Positions 1 through 12,842 of a DNA stretch of 64,000 nucleotides are shown piece by piece (the first letter of the stretch is position 1; each line of letters starts with the position of its first letter). Position numbers and translations under genes: made by a program. Under the pieces are notes generated by a model that did no database searches, had not been told where the DNA came from, and worked only from the letters and a program-made list of their open reading frames with translations. Source of the DNA: Kryptolebias marmoratus (Eukaryota > Chordata > Actinopteri > Cyprinodontiformes > Rivulidae); the NCBI RefSeq assembly GCF_001649575.2, contig NC_051443.1:16842537-16906536 (forward strand). The letters run 5' to 3'.

Positions 1-80
1 TTTCTCAATATAACATGATGTTGGCATGAAATCCAATATGCATTTCTTCAAGGTATGCTCGGCCTTTAATTTATTTCAGT
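1..80 (-). repeat. Interspersed repeat family R1, end fragment
   Basis: Contains TTGGCATGAAATCC, TATGCATTTCTTCAAGGTAT and GCTCGGCCTTTAATT. This is the reverse complement of the family's left end as seen at 1628 and matches the same end at 56790-56846. The rest of the copy would lie before the window. Confidence 0.55.
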
Positions 81-699
81 CCTGTACGATGGTTCCATCA
101 TGTGCTTTACTGGTCTTGTCATTCCTAAAGGGATTTCAGCCTCGTGTCATAATGACTGTGGTTTAGGAGTCCATTCCAGTTAAACGTTAAAACACTCAAA
201 GCGTTCTGAAGGGAGGCCCTGCAGAGGGACATCCATCATTGACATCATCAGTAATTGTGGTGACACACTCAGCAAAACATGCCCAGCTGTGTGTGTAAAA
301 ATACATGAACTCATCATTTCCATTTTTTTTAACCTCTCTTTACTGTTTCATCTTACAAAAGCTGCTGCTCATATCAGACGTGTTACTTTATTGCTGAATG
401 TGTGAAGGGAATTGACTTGGATTGTTCTGACAAATCCTTTCTTCAGATGTGCGTAAATCTAGGAGAGCATTTAGTAGTAATGGACTTGTTAGCATCAATT
501 AGCATTGAAGCCACATTAAATTGTTGTGGGCAGATATGAAATTAAAGAGACTGACACAGCTTGACAGAGGTGAAGCTCTCTCTGAGGGGCCACGGCCACC
601 TCTGTATATTATAATTGGATGATATCTGAGAGCGCAGATGAAACTGACCTGGGGTTTGTTCTTTTCATTTACATAATAAATTCCTGTAAAATTTTAAAA

Positions 700-1287
700 A
701 ATTGTATGTGTTGTGAATGACTCTCAGCTACTACCACACCAAATGTTAGTTCAATATCTGTAATATTGGCTGAGTTGTAGCTGTTTTTTGTGTCGCTACA
801 GTTGATCAGCTGTGACGGCCATCTCAAATCTGATACTCTCTAAATGTTAATCATTTTTAGAGGTACATGAAATGATTACTTTGTGAATTTTATATAAATC
901 TGTCAAGTGTCTGTTAGCAAAATATCTCTTGAACCAGAATTGACTCCAACAGATGTTGCCAAAGTTTTAAGCCCAATGTGTTGAACTCAGAGTATGTATT
1001 GTGGATCATTCTCAGCAACAGCCCCACCAAGTTCGAGTTCAATATCTGTAAAATTTAGAGTTAGTCATTTTTTTTCTCACAATTAGCTGTGGCACCCATT
1101 AGGTTGACTCCAAACATGAATCAGTCTTAGATGTACATTCAGAGATTACTTTCTGAGAGTTTCGTTAAAATCCATTCAGTGGTTCATGATAGATTTTGCT
1201 AACAGACAAATGTACACGTGCACTTACACGTAGCCACAGGCAGAAACATCATCCCCCGCCTTTCATGTTTTGGTGGTGGGCGATAAA
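700..1287 (+). repeat. Interspersed repeat family R1, dimeric copy with a micro-inversion
   Basis: This is the plus-strand version of a family with eight copies or fragments in the window. It contains two successive units. The first runs CTCAGCTACTACCACACCAA (720s) to AAATCTGTCAAGTG (909). The second runs CTCAGCAACAGCCCCACCAA (1010s) to TGGTGGTGGGCGATAAAG (1286). Each unit has the order: CTACYACACCAA, CAATATCTGTAAA, GCTGTGGYGGCCAT, TGTACATYCAGNGATTACTTTCTGAGAGTTT, and (except the inverted first unit) GTTCATGAGATATTTTGCTAACAGACA. I do not recognise a published family name and see no coding sequence. Confidence 0.75.
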
Positions 1288-1627
1288 GATAAATGCTCTT
1301 TCTTGTTCTTTTGTTTTTTCGGACTTCTCAAACCCGCCCACAGGCTTGTGGTCAGGACATTAGCTCTCCGGTTAAACATCTCACAGAAAGGGGCTGTTTC
1401 CTGGAGATGAATACTACTCTGTGATGAATATACTGTAGCTAAATGCATCCAGTCATTTTCCCCCTGAAGAACCAGTCTGTGTTTAGGTGACTGAAGGCAA
1501 AGGATGTGGCCGTTTACAGAATGACTGCTTTGGTGCCTTGCTGCTTACATCTATGCCACGTGGACTCTTAAGATTAACTTTGATGCTTTTTTTATGTTTT
1601 GTTTTACACAACCCAACAAAACATAAT

Positions 1628-2106
1628 TGAGGCCTAGCATTTTTTGAAGGAATACATATCACAAACCCATTTTCATGCCAGAGTTTAAGACCAAGATCAT
1701 TTTATGATGAGAGCCATTTTGGTCAAACATTGTAAATGATGTTATATGTGATCTCATGCAATATTGCAAGATTTTCTGAGATGCGTTATCACTGGAGTAC
1801 ATGTTGAAAAATGACTCTCAACTACTACATCAAACCTTTAGCTCAGTCACTAAAATAGACCAGCGTATAACCATTTTTGTGTTGGCTGTGTTTGATCATC
1901 TGTGGTGGTGGCTATCCTGAATTGGGTTGATTCCCAAAGTTAAACAGTTGTAGATGTACATCCAGTGATTACTTTCTGAAAGATTCATTACAATCTGTTC
2001 TGTGGTTCATGAGATATTTTGCTAACTGTACAGAAAAATGAACACGTGCGGACCCTGGCAAAAACATTATTGCTCTGCTTTCACCTTTGGTGGTGAGCAA
2101 TAATTG
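1628..2106 (+). repeat. Interspersed repeat family R1, monomeric copy
   Basis: Begins with the family's left end (AGGCCTAGCATTTTTTGAAG, GAATACATATCAC, CATGCCAGAGTTTAAGACCA) and ends with CACCTTTGGTGGTGAGCAATAA. Between these is one unit with TAGATGTACATCCAGTGATT, ACTTTCTGAAAGATTCATTA and GAGATATTTTGCTAAC. It shows that the full element has distinct left and right ends and that some copies carry only one internal unit. Confidence 0.75.
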
Positions 2107-3049
2107 TGGCAAGGGTGCAGAGAAAAAAATTCAGTGATCGCTTTCTTTTTTTTTTTTTTTTACACAAATTGCGGAAGCAAACAACCCGTCAATTTAAATT
2201 TCGAATGTTTGTACTTTGTGTTCCAATGTTTGTATGTATCCAATTAGTGACCGGGTGATTATTAAGTTAGTAAAAGCCACTTCCGTCCTCGACTCCAGTA
2301 ATTCCAGTAATGGCTCTACACTGCTGATTTGGGGAGCCTTGTATTTTCCTGCTTTAAACACGAGGTGAGGCCAGGTGCTGTCAGAGAGCGTTTGAGCTTA
2401 CTGCCCAGCCTGTCTGCCTGTTTGCCTGCCTGCATCCACAGCTTCAGTGGTCACAGGCTCATATTGCAGTCTCTCTGATAGGGGTGGTTTGCTTTGATAG
2501 TCAGGCCTGTTTACCGCTCCGTGTCCTGGGGCTAACTGAGCTAAGATCCCCCCTCAAATGAGCTGCGGAGTGAGGGAAATATTCAACACAGCTGTGCTTA
2601 CTCTGAGGGCCGAGGCCAGGGGAGAGGCGCTGCTTTTGCTTCCAGGTGCTGGGCAGGTCTCGCCTCTGAAGTTGTCTTTAGAGAGTCTGTTTGCATTTAT
2701 AAAAATGTTTACTTGGATATGAAAATAAAGATTTACCCCCGTTGGCAAAGAATGTAAAGGGAGACAGTGAGCTGGATGGCAGTAAAATGCACTTTTTTTT
2801 AACAGGTGGAAAAAGAAGCTAACCTAGAGGCTGCTTGGGAATCTAGCAGAAAATTAAATGTAGTCTGGAGATTCAAAAGGACAAACTATCCTTGAGCAAA
2901 TCTAGTTTGTTCCTTGCTAGAAGGTTAGATTAGGAAAATGTATTTGAAAGTAATTAATTCTCTTTTTCTACCTGTACCTCCTGAGCAGGCATAATCATTT
3001 TTAGACAATCCTTTGTTCAAGATGTCTTTTAATTTGTTATTAGCTCAGT

Positions 3050-3190
3050 CATTTACAACATCATGTGATATTGCATGAGATTTCTCATAATGTTCTTTTA
3101 AAGGTTTGACCCAAACTGCATAATTTCTCAAGTCTGAAACTCTGGCATGAAAGGTGGTGAATGATATGTATTCTTTCAAGGAACACTAAT
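3050..3190 (-). repeat. Interspersed repeat family R1, end fragment
   Basis: Contains TGATATTGCATGAGATTTCT, CATAATGTTCTTTTAAAGGT, TCTGGCATGAAAGGTGGTGA and ATGTATTCTTTCAAGGAACA in the same order as the minus-strand copy at 56710-56840. Only the left-end third of the element is present. Confidence 0.65.
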
Positions 3191-6100
3191 ATAATCATTT
3201 TATTATATTAGGATTCAAATGTGTTGGAGTAATATTGTAACTTTTTTTTTTGTTTTTACTCTGACATAGTTTTTCCTATCCATCTTTGTTGCTATGACTA
3301 ATTTAACATCTCTGTTCGTCTTCACAACACACCCAAGACTGGCAGCAGCTATATGGGACTGCAGTTTAATGAATAGAGGGCGTGCTAAAGCTGTTTGGCA
3401 GGAGTGAATGGGGGGGGAGGTCACATATGCTGTTAAAGTGGACAGAGTGAATAAATATGGCAGGTAGTAATGAAACACCGTTGGTTTTTACAATATTCAG
3501 CACTTGTCGTGTTTTCTGACCAGTTGGAGTTTGGTATTAAACAGTGGCGTACGCAGGTGTAACTTGTGTATTTGTGCTGTATGGCTGTGCGTATCCTGCT
3601 CCAATTATCAACCTATTCTTAATTTATGACTGTGGCCCTGAAGATTAATGCATATTCATGCATGACTGATGTCTGTTTCCTTCATTCAGCATCCACAAAA
3701 TGCTTTTTCGCCACTTTATTTTCCTTCACACGCATTTACAAACAACCAAGCATATGTTTTAGCAAATGCAAAAAAAAATGTGCTTGACACAATGTGCTTT
3801 ATGCACCTAATTACTATATACACGTTTTATGAAAAACAGAATAGTTTTTTTTTTTAAAAAAGATGAATATTGTTTCTAATTAATTCCAAACACATTCAAT
3901 AAATGCAAAGCTGCTTTTTTTTCCTCCCTAAGTTAAGTAATTGCCAGTGGAAGACAGAACAACTGTTGTCAAGAGAAGTGGAAAATAATGCACAAGCTGT
4001 GAGGAAAAACCATGTTGTGAGTGTATCCATACTGCCCACTGTGTTGCTGGCGCCCAGACTGGGGCCCCCTGTTTGCATGTGCATCCTGTACCCCTCTGCT
4101 TCACTGGCCCTCCCTGTGTTTCTCCATATTTCCACTAGTTCATTCTGTCCAAGCTCTGCCTGGTGTGAGTTCTGGCATGCTCCCCCTGCCCTGCCCCGTT
4201 CGACTCTGTTCCACTTCCTCCCCCCAGGCTCGCTGGCCTGGTTGCCCGGCGGAGACAACCTGCTCACCTCCGGGGCAGCTGCCAGGCCTGATGGCCCCAT
4301 TTATCAGACCTGAGGGAAAGAGTTGGGGGGCCCAGATAGCAAGCGGGTGGGATGGGATGGGTTGGGGGGAGAGGCTTGTCATTGACTTTACCGGGGTTGT
4401 TATTAAATAAGGATAGGACAGGGAGAGGAATGCTTTTAAGTTCCTCAGCGGGAGATGTCCTACACAAACCCTTGGAGTGGATGGATGATGGGATATGGCA
4501 AACTGTATTTCATTTATTTATTTATCTTTTTCAGTTCAAAAAATAGAGAGGGAAAGAAAAATGGGCATAAAGACATATTTCCAAGGACAGGAAGTCATCA
4601 AATAAACTTGGGAGTTGAGTGGAAGCTAAGCATTAGTTTGTTGTCTTTTAAAGACAGATGACATGCCTTGGGCGAGGGGCTGGTGGCCTCAGTGGCTGAT
4701 TACTGAATGACAGAGTTCCTACTGACGCACACACACACAATCTATTGAGTATCTCAGCAGGGGCAAAGACACAGTCTCTGGGCTAGGGGCCAGGGGCCAA
4801 GGGAGAGATCCAGAGGGCAAAGAAGGTCTGTTCAGCTTCAAATACAGCCAGCAGTTCACAATTGGGATGGGAAAGTTTCGGCCCAAAGTCTCCACACCCT
4901 CTGATGCATTCAAACCTAACAGTAGCACACCCTTATGTGTGCCTGGTTGGGAACGATTCTCCTGACCCGAGCCCTGCTCCACAGCTGTTCTACACGGGGC
5001 GAGGAGAGAAAGAAAGGCAGACTCAGAGAGAATGGTTGCCAGAGGAGATAAAGCGTGAATGTAGTCCCTGTGGACAAAATGAATAACTCGCTGACATCCT
5101 CTTGGCTGCACTGAGTTCCAGTTTTGTAATTCAGTTATTTGTGCTAGACCTTTTACGCTGATAATCCAACGGTCCTCTTTTATGAAACATAATCTGGAGC
5201 TTTGCAGTAGCTAATATATTTAGTGAGCCAACAAGTGATTGTGCAGAAAGTACAGTCTGAAATATAAAACAGGCGAGGATCCCTTTTATAAACTGAAACA
5301 GCCTTAAAATTGTTTTAAAATTAGTAAAATTTAGTTGAATAGAGATTGAATCTTAGGTTTTGTTATAAAAAACATTAAGATTCCTTTTCTTACCATGTCT
5401 TAAGAAGAAAAATTGTCAATCAAAAGCCATTCATCAAAGTAGTTTACTGCTGGCAAACAAGTTGTTTTAGTAAAGCTACCTGGCAGGTACAGATTATTTT
5501 ATGTTTTAGTGTTTTAAATTAAAAAAACAAAACATTTTAGCTATAAAAATGACTTAGAACTGTAAAGCCATTTTTTTTAGCTTTACAAGTTTAGAAAATT
5601 ACTTAAAGGACAAAAATGTGTTTGTTTGGATTCCACCGTTCAATTTGGCACAATAACCAGAAAACTTTGGCTCATTTAGTTCAGTTTTATTCTGCAAACT
5701 ATAGACTGTGACATGAATCTCTGTCTTGAGCTTTCTGGAGTCAGAACTGAACCAGTCTTTGGACAATTAGTTTAAAAATGGAAAGTTATCTTCAAATTTT
5801 TTTTATTGACTTGCAGTTTCAGGACCATTACAACACTGATCTGAAAGAGACACCTTTTAGAAAAATAAATAAATAACTTATGTGATATTTTGTAAGAAAA
5901 GTCTATTAGTCAAATATGTTTTTGGAGCCAGCACCTAGTGGCCATCAGTAGAGGTGCACTTGAATAAATGACTGTTCTATTAGCTTCACATCTAACTGGA
6001 TAACTGTCTGTATGGTTGGGTTTTTTTTTTGTTTTTTTGTTTTAGTAAAACTATGGTCCATTGGTACTTCAACATATGAGACAGAAATTAGTAGTGCCAT

Positions 6101-8614
6101 CTGCCTAAAATGGTCATCATCACATCTGTTTTCTGTTTTTCTTAATGAACACCATACACAGAATAAATAAAAGATTTTCAAGTGAACCTTTTTTAAGTTT
6201 TCTTGTTGGTTTCTGGCATTGTTATTTGATTATGTTCTCACAGTGTTTTAGTTAAACACTTTAGCCAGCTAAGCCACTGTGTTGGAGCCCGCTGACATGT
6301 TTGTAAGAGAAAATAACAAAAGTTCGTGACTTATGCCAAGTTTCCCATGAAAAAAAAAATTACTTATGTAGTCGCTCATTACAAATAAACAAATACAGCT
6401 GCCTGCATAATGGATTGTGCTTCAAACCATGTGCACATGTTCAAGAAGCCATGTACCTTCTTGCCTTGCTCATACTGGCATGTGTTCACCCCTGTCAAGT
6501 TTATACTTTGTCTCGTAAACAGCTTGTCTTGTTGATTAATCTGAAGGCGAAGGGATAAATGACGCACATTTCTACCTTTCATTTTTAGTTATGACTCAAG
6601 TTTTCAGGTTTAAAAGTAGGTTTGGAGAAAAAGAAATGCTTTTTTTCTCAATTAGGTATTTCAGTTGGACTTGGTAGATAATTTAAAGGTTGTTTTCATT
6701 CATCTGAGTGGATGAACGAAGGTTCCAGATGCGTTTTGCCTGAAAGCCTTGTTCAAATCATGTTATTGTGAAGCAGTGAAATCTTACAATTATCCTTTCC
6801 TTTTGTGTGAAGGATAAATACAGTATTGCACGGCTTACCATTCTACTCTAGCTCATGTTTTGCACCTTGATGAAAAAAGACACCAAAATACTTGTTAAAT
6901 CCAGGAAATCAAGCAAATGAATATAGGCTATTCACCCTTATTTACTCTACGTTATGCATGCTTTGTGCTAGATCTGCAGCTTTCCATGTCACATCTCCAT
7001 GGGCTCAACTGCACAGATAAAGTAAATGAGTCTGACTGTGCATGATTTTATTCTTTGGAACAGGGACAGAATACTGCATAATGTAGACACATCTGAACAA
7101 TCAAGCCACGATGACTGCTGAACCTGCACAGGAATCCGCTCACAGCGTAGCATTACTCTAAAGATTTCCAAATCTCAGCAACAATGACATCCGACTTATT
7201 GAAAATCTTAAAATAGTGTGACAGGAGATGAATATCTGAACCGTCTCATTCATTTTAGCTATGCATATGTGAAATGAAATCGCATATGGTTTGGGTGATG
7301 GGAAGAAAGGAGGCTCAGATAGTTCTGAAGGATGAATGCCACATTTCTTCCAACTGTGCTCAACACGTCAAGAAAAATCTGGATTTTGAACATATTTCGT
7401 ACCCCAAGGACATTCTGAATACACCATGCCTAAAAGTTGAAAATGAAGGTTTTAAGCGTGGAGGTATTTTTCATCTTCCTGGGAGCTCAAACATACATCC
7501 TTTGAGATCCAGGAGAGATAATTTTATTTACTCACTGTACTAAGAAAAGCCTTAGAATGCAGAAGGACAAAAGTACTCGCAGCAAATCAATAGGGGAATA
7601 TGGGCTTGGTAGCTCAATCTTTTTTTTCCCTCTTCCCTGTCTCTCCTAACTGAGTAACTGACTCATTATTCTGTATCAGCTCATTGAATCTCTGCTGTCA
7701 AAACATGTTTGTTTACAGAAAAGTCACCGCTGACAGATGTGAAAGGCATTTAATAGGCAATCTAGCGATGATGTTATTCCTCCAGGAAAAATAAAGCAGA
7801 AAACGAGGAAATGTTTAACTTTGTATGCATTTTTAATGATCTGGTTATAGTTTTCATTTTACATACATGACTAGTGGTGCACATAATTTAGTTTATTAAT
7901 GAAATATTTGGTCATGTCTACAGCCAATTGCACCATGTGAAGTTCAGGATGAGAGAGACAATTATTTTTTTTAGTATTTAGATCATGAGTTTTTATTATG
8001 ACCGTACTGACTTTTGGAAAAAAAGGTAATTAATTTCTTTGAACTTCAAATATAATTCAGCACCAAATGTTTTGGATCAAGGTTCAGGCTAGAGACAGCA
8101 AAGCTTCATTCTTGATTTGTCAATGAAATTTAGGGGTTAAATCTGATGCACGTAGACTCAAAATCATGAAAGACTTGACTTTAGCACCTTTTACAAAACA
8201 CTTCAAGCCTGAAAGTTAAAATCAACTCACGACTATTGCGCCTCTGAACACTCAAGAGAGGTAGTCACAGAGCTGAAACAGTCAGTATGTGTCATGGTAA
8301 GGTGGCATCACATTCACATGTTGATGATGGTGTCCTGTAGTAATGCCAGTCAGGCTTAATTTGTGTTTTGTCTAGATAAAATCAGCTTAAAGAGTTCATC
8401 TTTGCAGCCATATTGTGGAATTGCTTTGAAAAGTGAAAAGTGGCCTTGTGACAGTAACTTTCAAACTAAACTTGAATTTTTTTATGTTCTTACTTTATCT
8501 CACACCAAAGGCTAAGATTAATAACAAAGTTATTCTAGAATACATGTTTATCACTTCAATTCAAAGTTTATAGTTTAGGACTTCTGTTCTTGTAATTATA
8601 AACATCTGTGCTTT

Positions 8615-8634
8615 TAGCTTCTATATAGAAGCTA
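8615..8634. repeat. Perfect 20-nt palindrome
   Basis: TAGCTTCTATATAGAAGCTA is its own reverse complement and has no spacer. It lies in otherwise unremarkable AT-rich intron. Could form a short cruciform; no function is suggested by neighbours. Confidence 0.9.
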
Positions 8635-9085
8635 CAGAGTGAGACCAAGCATTGCAAACTAAGATGAAGACTCTTCATCAGCTTTTCCTTCTGTTATTTA
8701 GACTGTATGTAAACAAAGGATGCTTGCTGAGAAATGAGTTGAAGAGTTTGGGTTGAGACATTGAGAATGGTATTGTAACATTTTAACCATCTTATCTAGC
8801 TTATATTATTTTCATAAAGGCTGGGAGATTGTTATGTGTGGTATTTGCGATAGTGAAAATGTTTTTAAAGAACCACAGGCTTCATTGCACACTTTGTTTT
8901 CCTGAGGTCAAACTATCAGACTCGTCTCCCCGGAGATGCACACTAAAACTCCTAGTAATTGTCATTCTTACACTTAGTAATTGGCATTCTAACACCTCCG
9001 TGGTGAAGAACTGACACCTTGCCCTCATGACCCTTCATAACCACGCTTCCACCTCACACCTCACTGAGCACATCCACTACGTGAG

Positions 9086-9101
9086 GTGTGTGTGTGTGTG
9101 T
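9086..9101. repeat. (GT)8 tract
   Basis: Short GT run followed by TCTGAGTGTGTGCAGACAAA and a GACAAAGA-rich stretch. Confidence 0.85.
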
Positions 9102-12100
9102 CTGAGTGTGTGCAGACAAAGACAAAGAGACAGAAATGAAAATGGGGAAAGAGATATGATCTGTCCATCAGCAGCTTTGTCAGTGCATCTTCCAAGTTGG
9201 TGCGGATCTTCAGCTGCTCACTCCACTGAGCACTCAATCACCGGAAATGGCTCCTGTGAATTTTTGTTTTTTTGTTTTTTTGTTTCTCGACTTTGAGCTG
9301 GAGGAGAGAACAACACATGTTGCAGAGTTACTCAAGGGGAAGTGGATGAGCGACCAGAGTGCATTAACACCAGCACCTTGTGCATGCCCGTCTACACTTT
9401 GCAAAATTCCTCCCGGTCTTTCTGCATGTGCTTGAAGTGAAGCTTTCGTGGGCTTGTGCTTTGAATTTTTTAGAAGCTCGGATGTCTGTTACCCTAACCT
9501 CAGGGTGACCTCGCTGATGTCAGACTCCTTGGGCTGCCATGATCCACCTACTTTTTCCTCCCCCCTTTTTCTCAACAAGCTCATAAAAGGTCTCAGCAGA
9601 CAATTTGATAACGGCAATGGGACTTAATTACAGAACCATCATAAAAGGTTTTGGTGGTTGCATAGCGTAGTAGCCCCAGCAAGACCAATTTATGTAATAA
9701 GGATGGTTCAGAAATAATATATTGAGCTGAGTGTGCTATTGTGGATGGCAGAGGCCAGGTTATTAAACTTTTTTTTTCTCTTTTAATTATGCAACATTCC
9801 TTTAGAGGTACTGCATCCCATGCTTTAGAAAAAGAACAAAAATGGAAGATGATAATACCTTATATGCAGATAGGATTACTTATTATCCAAAACACAGAGC
9901 ACATGCAGAAGCTGTGGCCCCTGGTTCATGTCCCTGTGGACAACCAGCTACAGCATCCCTCTGAAATCTTCATGTCATACTGAATCAGAGCAAGAAAGGG
10001 AGAGGAAAGGAGGGAGGCGGCCAAGGAGGAGTGGAGGGACTGCATTTTGCATTCAGCCCCCCTCTTTCCTGCCAGTCATCCATTTAACCCTGCCACCGCG
10101 CCTGGTGCAATATTAATGCCTTTAAACGCAGATGAGGTGAAAATGTGTCTGAAGGAGCGGATCGCTGCGGGGAGGGCAGCTGCACACATGCACAGGGTCA
10201 GGAACACACACGCACTTTACAATATAGAGCCTTTGATATTTAAACGCATCGTTCATTTACATTCAGATGGTCTTTTCAACCAGATGTTGTCTCTGTAATG
10301 TACATGATCTGTTCAGCAGCCTTCCATGCTCGAGCGTTTGAGCTGGCTCCCTTTTTTTTTTTTCTTCCTGTTGCTTGAAACTGAAACAGGCTTATCAGAG
10401 ATTTGGGGATCAAAGTGTGTTTATTTGAAACCCTAAACCAGCTCAAATGCAGGCTATTCCACTAAATACCAATGAATACACACTCGTGTGGCTGGGCTCT
10501 TTGCTCTCTCTTTGGAATGTTGATCTGAAAGGAAGACGAGTCAGGTGAGAGGTGAGCAGTGAGGGCAGGAAATCAATTCAGTCCCATGTTAGCTGAATAA
10601 TGAATAAGGTACTGTCTCCAGAGGTTAGAAGGGTACTGCTGGACAGGAAAGGGAGATGTAGAGATGTGCGTTACGAGCTTGAATTGCTCTTGTCTTTTGC
10701 ATGTTTTGTAAAGAAAAAAAGTAACATAATGTTGTTTTGCTTCTATATGTACATGTTTTATGTGCAAAAACACCCCAACAATTTAAAGCAATGGATTCAT
10801 TTCAAAGTGGATTGCTGCCATCTTAAAACAACTCCAGTCGCAAATATTTCATCATGGTTCTCACTTTATAAATCTTTACGTTACCTCTCTTTCTCCACCG
10901 CTTTGCAGTCTTCAGATAGGACCTTTTGAAGTTTGCATATTTTAAATATTATTCTAAAAAATAAACCAGAGTGGTAAAATTCAAAACTAAGCATCAGTAT
11001 ATGATGAGTGGAAATGTGCTGACAAAAAAAAAACTACATTTTTTTTTAAACTACCAAAACAAACAAAAAAAGCAATGATTGCTTTAAGCCTGGCCAGCAG
11101 TGTCATGGATCCACAGCTGTAATCAGGATGACCGCCCTAACACAGCACTTTGGGGAGTAACATAACGGAGTGCTTCTGTGCCACACCTTTTATCCTGCCC
11201 TTTAAATAACCCCCTCTCAGAGTGAGTAAGAGTACCATATTTTCTGTTGATTCTTGACAAAATGGCCCACCTGACCGCTGGATGAGATTTCTGTGTTCTC
11301 CAACTGCTCTGGTAACAACTGGTGCTCACAGTACTTTTGTATTCTGTTTTATTGTGTGAAAAAGCCTGTTGGAGGCATCTAACGGGTTGTCGAAGGTAGT
11401 TTTTGAGGACAGTCAAGAACTGCCAAGCAATATAACTGTTGTCTTTGAGGAGATTGAGCTGCAAACAACTTTGCAAAGGGCAAGGCCTTTGTGTACCCCT
11501 TTTATCCAGAGTCCCCTTGAATCTGATGGAGAATGCGTTTGTCATCTTGTCAGGCTTTTAAGGGGTGTTTTTGCTGAGATGCTTTATTGACACGTTAAAG
11601 AAAAAAACCCAAAACACAGTAGCACGTTCACTCATGCATGTGAAATTTAACAGATATGAACTTCTGACACCCTGAAGTGTGTGGGAGGAATATGGGAAGA
11701 GTCTCAGTTGGGTGGGGTCGCCTTTGCTGGCGGTGCCACTCTACCAGATGAAGTCATCTCCTTACGCTTGCTGCTGCACTTGCTTTCTTTCCGACAACAG
11801 CTGAAATCACAAACTCTCTTTTTTAAAAAAAAAAAGGAAAAAAGCTCATGAGAAAACAAATATTAAGGCGCTCCATCGTCTATTGTTTAATTTCAAAACA
11901 CATGCATGCACACAAATCTCATAAGCATGCCTCCTGCGCCTGCAAGAGCGATCGGCTGCAAAGACAGGGCCAATATTGCCTCGTAATATTTGATGTTCTC
12001 AGATGTGTGTTTTTCATCAGGATGTTCCTCACCATCTCTCCGGCTCTGCCTCACCCGTTGCGTCTCAGGTCAGAGATTGTAAAGACACATCAGATTGCTT

Positions 12101-12810
12101 TAAGAAATAGATGGTGCTGTGTAATCTACTTATATCATTGATTTATCTTTTTATCCAATTGTGTTGCCTTTTGTAACCTTACTCCAGGCTATATCTCTTC
12201 ATGGAAGGAGGCTGCACCCTCTCAAATGTTTATCGACATTGTCTCTACATATTCTATTATCAGTCGGGAGGTATTTTAGGGCAGACATCACAAAGGATTT
12301 TATTGCTCGCTTGTGTTTGAATATGCAGCTGGCACTCCCCATTTTCATAGAAAGTTGTCAAAAATCCAAAGATAGTCTTATTTTCTTTTCCAAGATCCCA
12401 GAAGACGTAGTATTTGATGTCATTGTTTTGTTAAAGAAAGGAGAGCAGTGTGTACTGTAGCCCAAATAATTGGTGGTGGATTCTCAGCAGGGGAAGGTAA
12501 ACTGAAAGTGACACCAGGGTGGAAAGCTCGGCATGCGGCTGTCTTCCTTTCAGCACTTCATCTAAAGACTACAGACCCTCTACAATTCCACTGTAACACA
12601 ACTGAGAGCTTCTTAACTGGAGAAGAGCCTTTGGCAGATGTGAATGCAGGTCCCCCCGCCTTCCACCCCCCAGCTCTTCCCATTAATCTTTTATATCCAG
12701 GGCTAAATATGAGCAGAGTTAATGTGACGCTCTGTCTATGTTGGGGGCAGGCTGAATAAGGGGGGGCAGACCTGTCGAGGTTAAGTGCTCTGGTCTGTGT
12801 GACTCTGGGG

Positions 12811-12842
12811 ATGTGAGGAGGAGGAGAAGGAGGGAGGGATGT
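12811..12842 (+). repeat. GGA-rich purine tract
   Basis: GAGGAGGAGGAGAAGGAGGG followed by AGGGATG. Polypurine sequence within intron; no reading frame recognised. Confidence 0.75.

Noticed and set aside
3896..4410. Long overlapping open reading frames on both strands (up to 136 codons)
   Set aside because: Frames overlap in several phases over a GC-richer patch. The peptides are of low complexity and match no family I know, and there is no promoter, splice or codon-use support.
4719..5111. 130-codon minus-strand reading frame
   Set aside because: Ends in a translated CA-repeat (CVCVRQ); no homology recognised.
11123..11545. 140-codon minus-strand reading frame
   Set aside because: No recognisable domain; no flanking splice sites giving a conserved exon; length is within chance for 64 kb searched in six frames.
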